A stretch of DNA of 64,000 nucleotides from Actinophytocola sp044466355 (GTDB taxonomy: Bacteria; Actinomycetota; Actinomycetes; Mycobacteriales; Pseudonocardiaceae), in the NCBI RefSeq assembly GCF_044466355.1, contig NZ_JBITMQ010000004.1, forward strand, positions 310,001 through 374,000. Reading direction: 5' to 3'. The position numbers and the translations under genes are program-made. A model generated the notes under the pieces. That model was given only the letters and a program-made list of their open reading frames with translations, made no database searches and was not told the DNA's origin. This document shows, one piece after another, positions 33,767-41,900 of the stretch. Position 1 is the stretch's first letter. Every line of letters begins with the position of its first letter.

Positions 33767-35410
33767 GTGACACAGGTCGCGAGGGGGGTAGGAGCGGGAG
33801 GCGCGAACCGGCCAGGTGTCGCGCTGCCGATCCGAATACATGATCTGTTGCTGACGCTCGCCGGGCGGCTGGACGACGACGCGCTCGGTGACGTGCGGCA
33901 GATGCTGGCGTCCGCCGAACTGGACCGCGCGCTCGAGTTCCTGGCCGGATGCCTCGCGGCAGGCCGGATCGTGCTGACCCGTGAGCAGCACGGGGAGCTG
34001 GAGGCGCTGTTCGCCGACATGTACCTCGACCCGTCGGTCATCGACCGCGTGATGGTCACCGACCGGGTCGAGGCGGGCAGGCCCCGGTTCGCGTTCGGTG
34101 CCGTCGACGGCCGCGACCCGGAGCGCGGTGTCGCCGACGCCGTGCGATCCGTGCTCGGCGTGCTGCCGGACGTGCGGTCGATGTGGTGCGTGTGGCGCCT
34201 GACCCCGGCGGGGCCGGCGTCCGGACCAGTTCCGCACCTGCTGGTGCTGGTGGGCATCGGTCCCGGCGGTTTCCCGCCCGCGACCGCCTACCGCGTCGAG
34301 GAGGCACTCCGGCGGGCGGGCATCCGCGCGTCGGTCGAGGTCCTGATGGACGGCGTCGAGCCGGGCGAGTACCACCGCGAGGCGATGCGGAGCGCCCGCC
34401 AGATCCCTTTTGACGGTCACGGCTCCAACCGCCCCAGGGTGGAGCCGGCCTACGAAGCCCCTCGGATCGAGCCGGCCCGTGCCCGGGTCGAGCCGCCGAG
34501 GGTGACGGCGGTGCCCGAGCCGCCGAGGATCGAGATGCCCCGGATCGAGCCGCCGCGTGTCGAACCGCCGCGTGTTGAGCCTCCGCGTGTCGAGCCGCCG
34601 CGGGTGGAACCGCCGCGCCTGGCGGCCGCGCCGGAGCCGCCGCGGATGGCGGAACCCGAGCCGCCCCGGCCGGAGCCCGCTCCGGAGCCGCCGCGGCTGT
34701 CCGCGGTCCAGCCGGAGCCGCCCCACGTGGCCGCCGTGCCGCTGGAGCGCCCGCGCATGGACCCGCCTGCCGTCGACGCGCCGAGGGTCGACTCGCTGCC
34801 GGTCCGCAAGGACCCGCCGTTCGCCGACAAGCCCGCGTTCACCGAGCCGCCGGAGCAGGCGCCGCGCGTCGACCCGCCGACGATGATGACGCCGGCCGCC
34901 GGCGGGCTCGAGGACCGGGTGGAGGCCGTGCGCAGCGACCCGTTCGAGCCGCCCGCGCAGCAGTTCGAGCAGGAGCGGCTCCCGGAGGAGCCCGCCGCGC
35001 CGCCCGCTCCCGACCTGCCGCCGTCCGCGATCCGCGAGGAGACCCCGACGAACTCGCGCCCGTCGCCGACCCCGCGCCGCCGCGCGGAGCCGCCGAAGGA
35101 CGAGCAGCAGCAGGAGCCGCCGTCGCGCCCGTCGCTGACGCCGGTGAACGGGGACAAGCACTCGCAGGCGTTCGTGGACGACATCCTCAACACGCAGGAG
35201 CGGAACCTGCTCCGTGAGCTGCAGGACGAGCTGGCGCGGCGCGAGCAGCAGGAGCCGCAGAACACCGGTTCGTGGACCGTCGACCGGTCCGGCCGCCACG
35301 GCAAGCCCGCGTCGGCCGCCCCGTTCGAGCACCCGAACCAGACCACGGGCCCGATGATCATCAACGGTGTCCCGCCCCACTCGGACGGGCGTTACCCGCC
35401 CGCCAACTGA
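33767..35410 (+). CDS. Protein of unknown function, member B: shared domain plus long Pro/Glu/Arg linker and helical tail
   Basis: 547 residues. Residues 20-215 repeat the domain of the preceding gene. Residues 220-470 are low complexity, dominated by (R/x)-V/I/L-E-P-P units; a perfect run of four RVEPP units encoded near 34556-34610 suggests recent slippage. The end (about 478-515) is a charged amphipathic helix, SQAFVDDILNTQERNLLREL then DELARREQQE, followed by a conserved-looking TTGPMIINGVPP. The shape, folded head, stiff extended spacer and helix, suits a scaffold or cell-wall/division adaptor. GTG 33767 has GGAAGGAGCCGACC upstream. No function assigned. Confidence 0.75.
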   Translation: MTQVARGVGAGGANRPGVALPIRIHDLLLTLAGRLDDDALGDVRQMLASAELDRALEFLAGCLAAGRIVLTREQHGELEALFADMYLDPSVIDRVMVTDRVEAGRPRFAFGAVDGRDPERGVADAVRSVLGVLPDVRSMWCVWRLTPAGPASGPVPHLLVLVGIGPGGFPPATAYRVEEALRRAGIRASVEVLMDGVEPGEYHREAMRSARQIPFDGHGSNRPRVEPAYEAPRIEPARARVEPPRVTAVPEPPRIEMPRIEPPRVEPPRVEPPRVEPPRVEPPRLAAAPEPPRMAEPEPPRPEPAPEPPRLSAVQPEPPHVAAVPLERPRMDPPAVDAPRVDSLPVRKDPPFADKPAFTEPPEQAPRVDPPTMMTPAAGGLEDRVEAVRSDPFEPPAQQFEQERLPEEPAAPPAPDLPPSAIREETPTNSRPSPTPRRRAEPPKDEQQQEPPSRPSLTPVNGDKHSQAFVDDILNTQERNLLRELQDELARREQQEPQNTGSWTVDRSGRHGKPASAAPFEHPNQTTGPMIINGVPPHSDGRYPPAN

Positions 35411-36285
35411 TCGGTGACACGGCCGAGCAGCCGCTGAAGGTGCAGCCCACGCCGCACGTCCAGCGGGTGCTCGGCCGTTTTGCCGTCCACGAGGCGCACG
35501 AAGTCGTCGAGCAGGACGGCGTACCGCTCGCTCGCGTCGCCGCTGGCGTTGAACGGGAGCACACCGTGCGGCCCGTGCACGGCGAAGTCCGTGATCGCGG
35601 GCTGCGCCGGGGTGTGCATCGACAACGTGGCGGTGCTGATCCGGCCGTTCTCGTGGCCCAGCATGACGTGCCAGACCCCGTGCTCCGTGAGTCGTGCCTG
35701 CTCGACGCTGTCCACGGGGCCCAACGCGGCGTCGAGCAGGTCGAACACGTGCGGCCCGATGTCGGCGAGCGCCCCGCCGTCGTGCCGCCACCGGGAACGT
35801 TCGTACGTCGCGTCCAGCAAGGTGCCGGAGAACCAGCGGGCCAGCCCACCGTCCCACTCACCGACCCGGTGCACCTCGTCGAGCCACCGGCGGGTGCCCA
35901 GCCCGTACCTGAACGTGAGCACCATGATCGAGACGACCCCGGCCTGCTCGACGGCCGACACCAACCGCTCGGCGTCCGCCACGGTGGCCGCGACGGGCTT
36001 CTCGAGCACGAGATGCTTCCCCGCGGACGCAGCCCGCGCCGCCAACGGCGCCTGGACGCCGGGCGGCACCGCGAAGGCGACGGCGTCGACGTGCTGGAGC
36101 ATGTCGTCGAAGTCGGCGAACGGCGTCGCGTCCCCGATGGCCGCGACGTCCGCTGCCGCCTCCGGCCGACGCGCCCAGGTCGCGACCAACTCGGTCCGCG
36201 GATGGTTCACGATGCCGGGTCCGTGCACCCGGTGCGCCCACTGCCCAGCCCCGGCCAGCCCCATACGCAGCACGTCTTCGCTCAT
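35392..36285 (-). CDS. Gfo/Idh/MocA-family oxidoreductase
   Basis: 297 residues. N-terminal Rossmann fold MGLAGAGQWAHRVHGPGI, then the family motif EKPVAATVADAERL (EKP lysine) and the C-terminal sheet domain with ALADIGPHVFDLLDAALG. Such enzymes oxidise or reduce sugars and related polyols with NAD(P); the substrate is unknown. ATG 36285 chosen. Its end overlaps the 3' end of the convergent unknown gene by 19 bases. Confidence 0.83.
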   Translation of the reverse strand: MSEDVLRMGLAGAGQWAHRVHGPGIVNHPRTELVATWARRPEAAADVAAIGDATPFADFDDMLQHVDAVAFAVPPGVQAPLAARAASAGKHLVLEKPVAATVADAERLVSAVEQAGVVSIMVLTFRYGLGTRRWLDEVHRVGEWDGGLARWFSGTLLDATYERSRWRHDGGALADIGPHVFDLLDAALGPVDSVEQARLTEHGVWHVMLGHENGRISTATLSMHTPAQPAITDFAVHGPHGVLPFNASGDASERYAVLLDDFVRLVDGKTAEHPLDVRRGLHLQRLLGRVTDQLAGG

Positions 36286-36409
36286 GCGACACATCCTGCC
36301 GCGCGTTACTTCCGCTGGCTGTCGAGCCCTGGCGATGGCTCGGTGGCCTCCGGCCCCCGGTTGCCAGCGTAGGCGGTGGGACCGACATCGCCGTTGGCGC
36401 GCACGCCGG

Positions 36410-36437
36410 TTGTCCACAGGCTCGGGGGTTGTCCACA
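36410..36437 (+). promoter_or_regulatory. Paired DnaA-box-like motifs, 19-bp phase (pair 1)
   Basis: TTGTCCACA at 36410-36418 and again at 36429-36437, same orientation. TTGTCCACA is the known high-affinity DnaA box of GC-rich actinobacteria. The pair lies in the 292-bp gap between divergent genes, 140 bp upstream of the Nudix gene start. Two other pairs with the same spacing occur at 50489 and 62460. Otherwise nothing else is recognised in this gap. Confidence 0.7.
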
Positions 36438-36577
36438 GCCGCCACGTCGGGCGCGGATTCCTGTCGGTCGTGGCCGCTACGCTGGATTTCGGGGGCCGGC
36501 GGCCGCCCGGCCGTTTGCCGTGGCCTGCGCCTCATCATGGGGCTGTCGGCCCCTGTCGCCGAAGTAGGCTCCCCTCT

Positions 36578-37447
36578 GTGCGTGAGCTGCCGAAGGAGTT
36601 GACTCTGCCGTCCGGGTTCGTGCCGCCGGAGGTGCCTGATCCGCCGGTCACGCCCAAGGACGCGGCCACCGTCATGCTCGTCCGGGACACGGCTGCCGGG
36701 CTCGAGGTGTTCCTGCAGCGCCGGGTGCGTGGCATGGCGTTCGCCGGTGGGATGACCGTTTTCCCCGGCGGCGGTGTCGACAAGCGGGACGCCGACACCT
36801 CGATCGCCTGGCACGGCCCCGCGCCGGAGTGGTGGGCCGAGCGGTTCTTCTGCGACGTGGCGCTCGCTCGGGCGCTCGTGTGCGCTGCCGTGCGGGAGAC
36901 CTTCGAGGAGTCCGGTGTGCTCCTCGCCGGACCCGACGGGGACAGCGTCGTCGCGGACGTGCGGCCCTTCGCCGCGGCCCGGGAGCAGTTGGTCAACCGA
37001 GAGCTGTCGTTCGCCGGGTTCCTCACCGAGTCCGGTCTCGTGTTGCGGGCCGACCTGCTGTCGCCGTGGGCGAACTGGCTCACCCCCGAGCAGGAGGCAC
37101 GCCGGTTCGACACGCGGTTCTTCCTCGCGCGGCTGCCCGAGGGGCAGCGTGCGGACGGCGACACCTCCGAAGCCCAGGACACCCGCTGGCAGCGACCCGG
37201 CGACGCGCTCGACGACTGGAAAGCCGGCCGTGCCGGGCTCCTGCCACCGACCTGGACCACGCTCGCCGAGCTGGAGGAGTGCGCGACCGTCGCCGACGCC
37301 ATGGCCGTCGAGCGGAAGATCACCATGCTCATGCCCAAGGTCGCGCGCGACGGCGACACCCTGCGCATCGTGCTGCCCGGCGACCCGCTCTACGACGAGT
37401 CGCCCGCGCACCTCGACGCGCGGCCCGACGACCGGATCGGTCGATGA
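36578..37447 (+). CDS. NUDT7/NUDT19-like Nudix hydrolase
   Basis: 289 residues from GTG 36578. The Nudix box is split as in NUDT19 proteins: FPGGGVDKRD, a 30-residue insertion, then AAVRETFEESGVLLAG with the metal-binding glutamates. QRRVRGMAFAGGMTVFPGG is typical. Such enzymes cleave CoA or related nucleoside diphosphate derivatives. Its stop overlaps the next start (ATGA), coupling it to the MBL-fold gene. Confidence 0.85.
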   Translation: MRELPKELTLPSGFVPPEVPDPPVTPKDAATVMLVRDTAAGLEVFLQRRVRGMAFAGGMTVFPGGGVDKRDADTSIAWHGPAPEWWAERFFCDVALARALVCAAVRETFEESGVLLAGPDGDSVVADVRPFAAAREQLVNRELSFAGFLTESGLVLRADLLSPWANWLTPEQEARRFDTRFFLARLPEGQRADGDTSEAQDTRWQRPGDALDDWKAGRAGLLPPTWTTLAELEECATVADAMAVERKITMLMPKVARDGDTLRIVLPGDPLYDESPAHLDARPDDRIGR

Positions 37448-38223
37448 GCGCGCACCCCGCGTACGGCGAGCTGCGGAAGGTCACCGACACCGCCGCGGTC
37501 ATGCTCGAGGACAACCCGGGCACGATGACGCTCGAAGGCACCAACACGTGGCTGCTGCGCGGCCCCGGCTCACCGGCGTGCGTCGTCGTCGACCCCGGTT
37601 ACGAGGACGAGCCGCACCTCACCCGTGTCGCCGAGGCGGCGGGCGAGGTCGCGCTGATCCTGGTGACCCACCACCACCCGGACCACGTGCAGGGCGCGCC
37701 CTGGCTCGCACGGCGCGTCGAGGCCCCGATCCGCGCGTTCGACCCGGACCTGTGCGCCGACGCGCCCGCGCTGACCGACGACGAGGTCGTCGACGCCGCC
37801 GGGCTGTCCATCCGCGTGCTGCACACACCCGGCCACACCGACGACTCGGTGTGCCTCGCCGTCGACGGCGCGGTGCTCACCGGTGACTCCGTGCTCGGCC
37901 GCGGGACCACGGTGATCTCCGACCTCGGCGCGTACCTGGGCACGCTCCGCCGCCTGACCGCGGTGCCGGGTGGCACGATCGCGCTGCCCGGCCACGGCCC
38001 GGAGCTGCCGGACCTCGCCGCGACCGCGCGCGAGTACCTTGCCCACCGCGAGGAGCGGCTCGACCAGGTGCGCGCGGCACTGCGCGACCTCGGCGCCGAC
38101 GCCACCGCACGCCAGATCGTGGAACACGTGTACCGCGACGTGGACGAGTCCCTGTGGGGACCGGCCGAGTGGTCGGTCCGCGCACAGCTGGACTACCTCC
38201 GCACCACGGGCGAGGCCCGCTGA
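37444..38223 (+). CDS. MBL-fold metallohydrolase, LACTB2-like (Rv3677c-like)
   Basis: 259 residues. THHHPDHVQG is the zinc-binding HxHxDH motif, with HTPGHTDDSV, LTGDSVLG and LPGHGPEL supplying the other ligands. The winged-helix-like C-terminus (AEWSVRAQLDYL) is typical of the LACTB2 group, whose human member is an endoribonuclease. In M. tuberculosis the orthologue lies next to crp; here a dnaN paralogue and an MFS gene have been inserted in between. Confidence 0.88.
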   Translation: MSAHPAYGELRKVTDTAAVMLEDNPGTMTLEGTNTWLLRGPGSPACVVVDPGYEDEPHLTRVAEAAGEVALILVTHHHPDHVQGAPWLARRVEAPIRAFDPDLCADAPALTDDEVVDAAGLSIRVLHTPGHTDDSVCLAVDGAVLTGDSVLGRGTTVISDLGAYLGTLRRLTAVPGGTIALPGHGPELPDLAATAREYLAHREERLDQVRAALRDLGADATARQIVEHVYRDVDESLWGPAEWSVRAQLDYLRTTGEAR

Positions 38224-38226
38224 CGG

Positions 38227-39318
38227 TTATTTCGGCGGCAGCATAGGCATCACCACGTAGCGGACGGTCGGTTCGGTCGGCTCCACGGCGGAGAAGACGG
38301 TCGCGCGCATGCCGGGCTGGATCTCCATGCGGACCTGCTGGCCCGCGAAGCAGCGGAGCGCGTCGGTGAGGAAACGGGACTGGTAGGCCTGCCCGGTGCG
38401 GCCGCCATCCACGGTGGCCTTCATCGACTCCTCCGCCTCGCCCGCCTTCACGTCCGCGCCACGCAGGCGGAGCTCGCCGTCGCCCACCTCCACGACCAGG
38501 ACGCCCCGCGCGTCGGTGTACAGGCCCACGCGCCGCACCGCGCCCGCCAGCGCGTCGGCGTCGGTGGTGATCACCGTGTCCACGTCCGACAGGTGGATCT
38601 TCGACTCGTGCAGGAACGAGCCGTCGAGCACCGCGGTCGTGGTCAGCGCACCGCGCCAGCCCAGGCCGAAGCGGTCACGGTCGGCGTGAACCGTCACGTC
38701 GCCCGCCGGGAGTTGGCGTGCCAGTTCGCCGAGCAGGCTCGCCGGGACCAGCGCGTCCACCTGCCCCGTGGCGCGCCACGGCAGCGACGCGAGCGCCATC
38801 TGGTACCGGTCGGTCGCGACCAGGACCAGCCGGTCGCCCTCGGACCGGATGCGGACGCCGGTGAACATGGGTAACGCGTCGTCCCGCGACGCGGCCAGGA
38901 CCGTCGTGGCCAGCGCCGACGCGAACAGGTCGCCGTCCACCTCGCCCACCACCGCGGGCTCCTCGCCGACACCCGGGTGGAGGTCGGCGTCCAGCAGCGG
39001 CAGGGCGTAGCGGGCGCCGGGCGCGCGGATCGCCAGCTTCGAGCCCTCCACGACCAGCCGGACCTGGTCCTGCTCCAGCGCACGTAACGTGTCCGCCAGG
39101 GGCTTGGCCGGCACCAGCACCCGGCCCTCGGTGTGCACGATCGCGTCCCGGCGGACGCGGGCCGCGCGCTCACGGTCGTTGGCCGCGAGCGTGACGCCCT
39201 CGGCCGTCGCGGTGAGCAGCAGCCCGGCCAGCACCGGGTCGATCAGCTTGCCGGGAACCAGCTTGACCAGCGCGGATGCCGCGCCGGCCAGCTCTGCGGT
39301 GGTGACGGTCAGGTCCAT
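38227..39318 (-). CDS. DNA polymerase III beta-clamp paralogue
   Basis: 363 residues with the three-domain clamp fold: MDLTVTTAELAGAASALVKL at the start, FTGVRIRSEGDRLVLVATDRYQMALA in the middle (typical DnaN domain 1/2 junction) and VRYVVMPMLPPK at the end, where true DnaN ends in a MPV/MPM-R-L pattern. It is not near dnaA, recF or gyrB, so it is presumably a second clamp; Streptomyces is known to carry a dnaN paralogue. It could support a specialised polymerase or act as a regulator. Convergent with the MBL gene with 3 bases between. Confidence 0.85.
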   Translation of the reverse strand: MDLTVTTAELAGAASALVKLVPGKLIDPVLAGLLLTATAEGVTLAANDRERAARVRRDAIVHTEGRVLVPAKPLADTLRALEQDQVRLVVEGSKLAIRAPGARYALPLLDADLHPGVGEEPAVVGEVDGDLFASALATTVLAASRDDALPMFTGVRIRSEGDRLVLVATDRYQMALASLPWRATGQVDALVPASLLGELARQLPAGDVTVHADRDRFGLGWRGALTTTAVLDGSFLHESKIHLSDVDTVITTDADALAGAVRRVGLYTDARGVLVVEVGDGELRLRGADVKAGEAEESMKATVDGGRTGQAYQSRFLTDALRCFAGQQVRMEIQPGMRATVFSAVEPTEPTVRYVVMPMLPPK

Positions 39319-39358
39319 GGCGAACAAGGTAGACCCGACCACCGACAAAAACGGCGAG

Positions 39359-40591
39359 TCAGCTCACGGCGACCAGTTCGGGCGCCGGCGCGTGCTGCTC
39401 GACGACCGTGTGCCGCCGGACGAGGACCAGCCCGGCGATCACCAGGCCCGCGAGGCCGGCGGCGACGAACGCCGACCAGACACCCACGTGCTCGACCAGG
39501 TAACCGCTCGTCGACTGGCCTGCCGCGAGCCCGAGCGTCACGGCGGTGACGATCCAGCCGAACGCCTCGGTCGCCGTGCCCTCGGGTGCGACCAGCTCGA
39601 TCGCGGTCGAGTGCGTGGTGGACTGCGGCGTGATCCACATGCCCGCGACCAGCGACAACAACGCCAGCCAGAGCAGGTTCGACGTGATGGCCAGCGGTAT
39701 CACGAACAGCGCGAACATGCCCAGCAGGAACGGCAGCCGCAACCCCATCTGCCTCGGCCAGGGGCGCGCCGCGTAGTACACGCCGAAGACCACCGAGGTC
39801 AGCGACCACGCGGCCAGCATGACGCCACCGAGCGGTGCGTGCCCGGCGTTCGTCGCGGCCGCCGGGATGGCGACCTCGACGAACCCGACGGTGACGCCGA
39901 ACCCGAGTGCCGCCAGCGCGACGGTGCGCATGCCGGGGGTGGCAAGCGCGCCGAGCAGGTGCCCGCCGCTGCTCGGCGCGGGCCGCACGGACCGCACCGC
40001 GGACGTGAGCGCGAAGCCGACCCCGCCGACCACCATGCACGCCGCGCTGAACACGAGCCCCGTGCCCGACCACGGCGCCGCCACCAGGATGCCGGCGAGC
40101 GCGGGGCCGAGGATGAAGAAGACCTCGAGGCTGATGGCCTCGTAGGCGAACGCGGCGTGCCGGATCGGGCCCGCCGGGACGAGGTGGGTCCACAGGGCGC
40201 GGGACGCGGAACCGACCATGGGCTCCGTGAGGCCGATGAGCCAGCCCATCGCGACCAGCGCCGGCCCGGTCTGCCCGGACTCGATGGTCACGATGACGGC
40301 GGTGACGGTCATCACGAACAGGCCCGACGCGACCAGCAGCGGCCTCGTCGGGCCGAGCCGGTCCATGATCCGGCCCTGCGCGACGGCGCCGATCGCGACG
40401 CCGATGAGCGAACCCGCGGAGACGAACCCGGCCACCGCGAACGAGCCGGACTCGCGCTGCACGTACAGGAGCAGGGAGAGGCCGACCATGGCGATCGGCA
40501 TCCTGGCCAGCAGAGAGGTGAGTACGGGACCACGCGCGCCTGGCGTGGTCAGGGCAGCGCGGAAGTCGGCGAGACCGGCGGAGTGGGACAC
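39359..40591 (-). CDS. MFS transporter under a perfect palindromic operator
   Basis: About 410 residues, twelve hydrophobic helices. IMDRLGPTRPLLVASG is the motif-A loop. Sequence type suggests multidrug or metabolite efflux. Start GTG 40591 (reading VSHSAGLADFRA) is chosen because the 18-bp palindrome at 40611-40628 and a CATACT-like -10 lie immediately upstream, leaving room only for a leaderless message; a frame to 40645 would read through the operator. Confidence 0.82.
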   Translation of the reverse strand: MSHSAGLADFRAALTTPGARGPVLTSLLARMPIAMVGLSLLLYVQRESGSFAVAGFVSAGSLIGVAIGAVAQGRIMDRLGPTRPLLVASGLFVMTVTAVIVTIESGQTGPALVAMGWLIGLTEPMVGSASRALWTHLVPAGPIRHAAFAYEAISLEVFFILGPALAGILVAAPWSGTGLVFSAACMVVGGVGFALTSAVRSVRPAPSSGGHLLGALATPGMRTVALAALGFGVTVGFVEVAIPAAATNAGHAPLGGVMLAAWSLTSVVFGVYYAARPWPRQMGLRLPFLLGMFALFVIPLAITSNLLWLALLSLVAGMWITPQSTTHSTAIELVAPEGTATEAFGWIVTAVTLGLAAGQSTSGYLVEHVGVWSAFVAAGLAGLVIAGLVLVRRHTVVEQHAPAPELVAVS

Positions 40592-40610
40592 ACGTACCAG
40601 TATGCCAAGA

Positions 40611-40628
40611 TTGGTACGTACGTACCAA
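40611..40628. promoter_or_regulatory. Perfect 18-bp palindrome, likely repressor operator of the MFS gene
   Basis: TTGGTACGTACGTACCAA equals its own reverse complement over 18 bases and ends 19 bases upstream of the MFS start. Lengths and AT-rich ends fit a TetR or MarR operator. No regulator gene is adjacent. Confidence 0.7.
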
Positions 40629-40638
40629 TTGATTTTGG

Positions 40639-40851
40639 ATGTCACGGTTGGGTAACGACCCGTGGGAACCGCACAACGGGTGGGTAGTCCAGTCAGTCCT
40701 CGTATATGAAAGGTTTCCTGTCGCAGGCGGTAAGGATTCGCGGCGACCAGGCGTTCAACTGAACAAGCTCCCTCCGGCAGACATGGGTCGGGGCCTAATG
40801 GTTCGGAGGGCGGGGAGCGTGGGCCGTCGGGGGATGGTTCACGCGAAGTGA
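40639..40851 (+). CDS. Possible small protein upstream of a strong hairpin
   Basis: A 70-residue frame (ATG 40639) ends in VRRAGSVGRRGMVHAK with its stop codon directly abutting a strong hairpin. Codon bias is weaker than in neighbouring genes and no ribosome-binding site is clear; an inner frame at 40705 encodes an 18-residue peptide MKGFLSQAVRIRGDQAFN. It may equally be a small RNA. Family not recognised. Confidence 0.22.
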   Translation: MSRLGNDPWEPHNGWVVQSVLVYERFPVAGGKDSRRPGVQLNKLPPADMGRGLMVRRAGSVGRRGMVHAK

Positions 40852-40891
40852 GGAGCCGGTGCGCCGCGTCGGGGGCGGCGCCCGGCTCCTC
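40850..40891. terminator. Strong GC hairpin
   Basis: GAGGAGCCGG (40850-40859) pairs with CCGGCTCCTC (40882-40891), continued inward by GCGCCGC/GCGGCGC after a single unpaired T. It could stop transcription from either side, including crp read-through on the minus strand. Confidence 0.65.
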
Positions 40892-40920
40892 CGCTGTCTA
40901 CGGGAAGCCCACCCGACAAA

Positions 40921-41048
40921 CACCGCGAGTCGCGCTCACGAACACACCGAGTTGTGTGTTTCGTGCTGATCGCGGATGTGCACGAAACCGACAACTCAGT
41001 GTGCGTGAGGACGCGACTCGCGGTGTTTGAGAGCGCGACTCGCGGGTG
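40921..41048. repeat. Dispersed palindromic repeat, copy 2
   Basis: Same architecture as 12837-13026. Core stem GAGTTGTGTGTTTCGTGC (40949-40966) with GCACGAAACCGACAACTC (40980-40997); outer arms CCGCGAGTCGCGCTCACGAACAC and GTGTGCGTGAGGACGCGACTCGCGG, then a second right-hand unit GAGAGCGCGACTCGCGGG. The left arm has a single unit here, against four in copy 1. It lies downstream of crp. Confidence 0.88.
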
Positions 41049-41106
41049 GTGCGGGCGATGCCGATAGGCCCGGCACCTGGTCGGCGCGGGCCCTGTCAGG
41101 CGTTGT

Positions 41107-41781
41107 TCACCTGGCGCGGCGGGCCAGGCGTTCCGGGTCGAGGATCAGCACGCTCTTGCCCTCGAGTCGCAGCCAGCCGCGGTGTGCGAAGTCGGCCAGC
41201 GCCTTGTTGACCGTCTCGCGGGAGGCGCCGACGTACTGGGCGATCTCCTCCTGCGTGAGGTCGTGCATGACGCGCAGCAAACCCGCCTCCTGGCTGCCGA
41301 AACGCTGCGCGAACTGCAGCAACGCCTTGGCCACCCGGCCGGGCACGTCCGTGAAGATCAGGTCCGCCAGCATTCCGTTCGTGCGGCGCAGGCGGCGGGC
41401 GATGACGCGCAGGAGCTGCTCCGCGATCTCCGGGCGGGTGGCGATCCACTGCCGCAGCGCGGGGCGGTCCATGGTGCGCGCGACGACCTCGGTGACGGTC
41501 GTCGCCGTCGACGTGCGGGGGCCCGGGTCGAAGATGGACAGCTCGCCGAACATGTCGGCGGGGCCCATGATGCCCAGGAGGTTCTCGCGGCCGTCCGGTG
41601 ACTTGCGGCCGAGCTTCACCTTGCCCGACTGGATGATGTACAGACGGTCACCGGGCTCGCCCTCCGCGAAGATCACGTGCCCACGCGGAAACTCCACGGT
41701 CTCCAGCGTCTGAGCGAGCGCTTCCGCGGCAGCCGGTTCGACACCCTGGAAGATGCCGGCCCTGGCAAGGGTCTCGTCCAC
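41107..41781 (-). CDS. crp: CRP/FNR-family cAMP receptor protein
   Basis: 224 residues, same length as mycobacterial Crp (Rv3676). Cyclic-nucleotide domain with FPRGHVIFAEGEPGDRLYII and the phosphate-binding cassette FGELSIFDPGPRTSTATT; the C-terminal helix-turn-helix reads LTQEEIAQYVGASRETVNKAL. A global regulator that responds to cAMP. A Crp-like site TGTGC-N6-TCACC lies 77 bp upstream. Neighbours nth (divergent, two genes away) and the small membrane protein upstream match the mycobacterial order. Confidence 0.94.
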   Translation of the reverse strand: MDETLARAGIFQGVEPAAAEALAQTLETVEFPRGHVIFAEGEPGDRLYIIQSGKVKLGRKSPDGRENLLGIMGPADMFGELSIFDPGPRTSTATTVTEVVARTMDRPALRQWIATRPEIAEQLLRVIARRLRRTNGMLADLIFTDVPGRVAKALLQFAQRFGSQEAGLLRVMHDLTQEEIAQYVGASRETVNKALADFAHRGWLRLEGKSVLILDPERLARRAR

Positions 41782-41857
41782 CTCGCGTCCCTCCCAATCA
41801 GACTCGTGCAGTGAACAGCGGCAACGGCGCCCTGATCACTACTGGGAGTGTAGAGCG

Positions 41858-41873
41858 TGTGCGGTGGATCACC
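41858..41873. promoter_or_regulatory. Crp-like binding site upstream of crp
   Basis: TGTGC-GGTGGA-TCACC matches the mycobacterial Crp consensus TGTGA-N6-TCACA at eight of ten fixed bases with correct spacing. Position about 77 bp upstream of the crp start suggests autoregulation. Confidence 0.4.
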
Positions 41874-41900
41874 TCGGAGGGCGTACCACCGGTATGTCGT

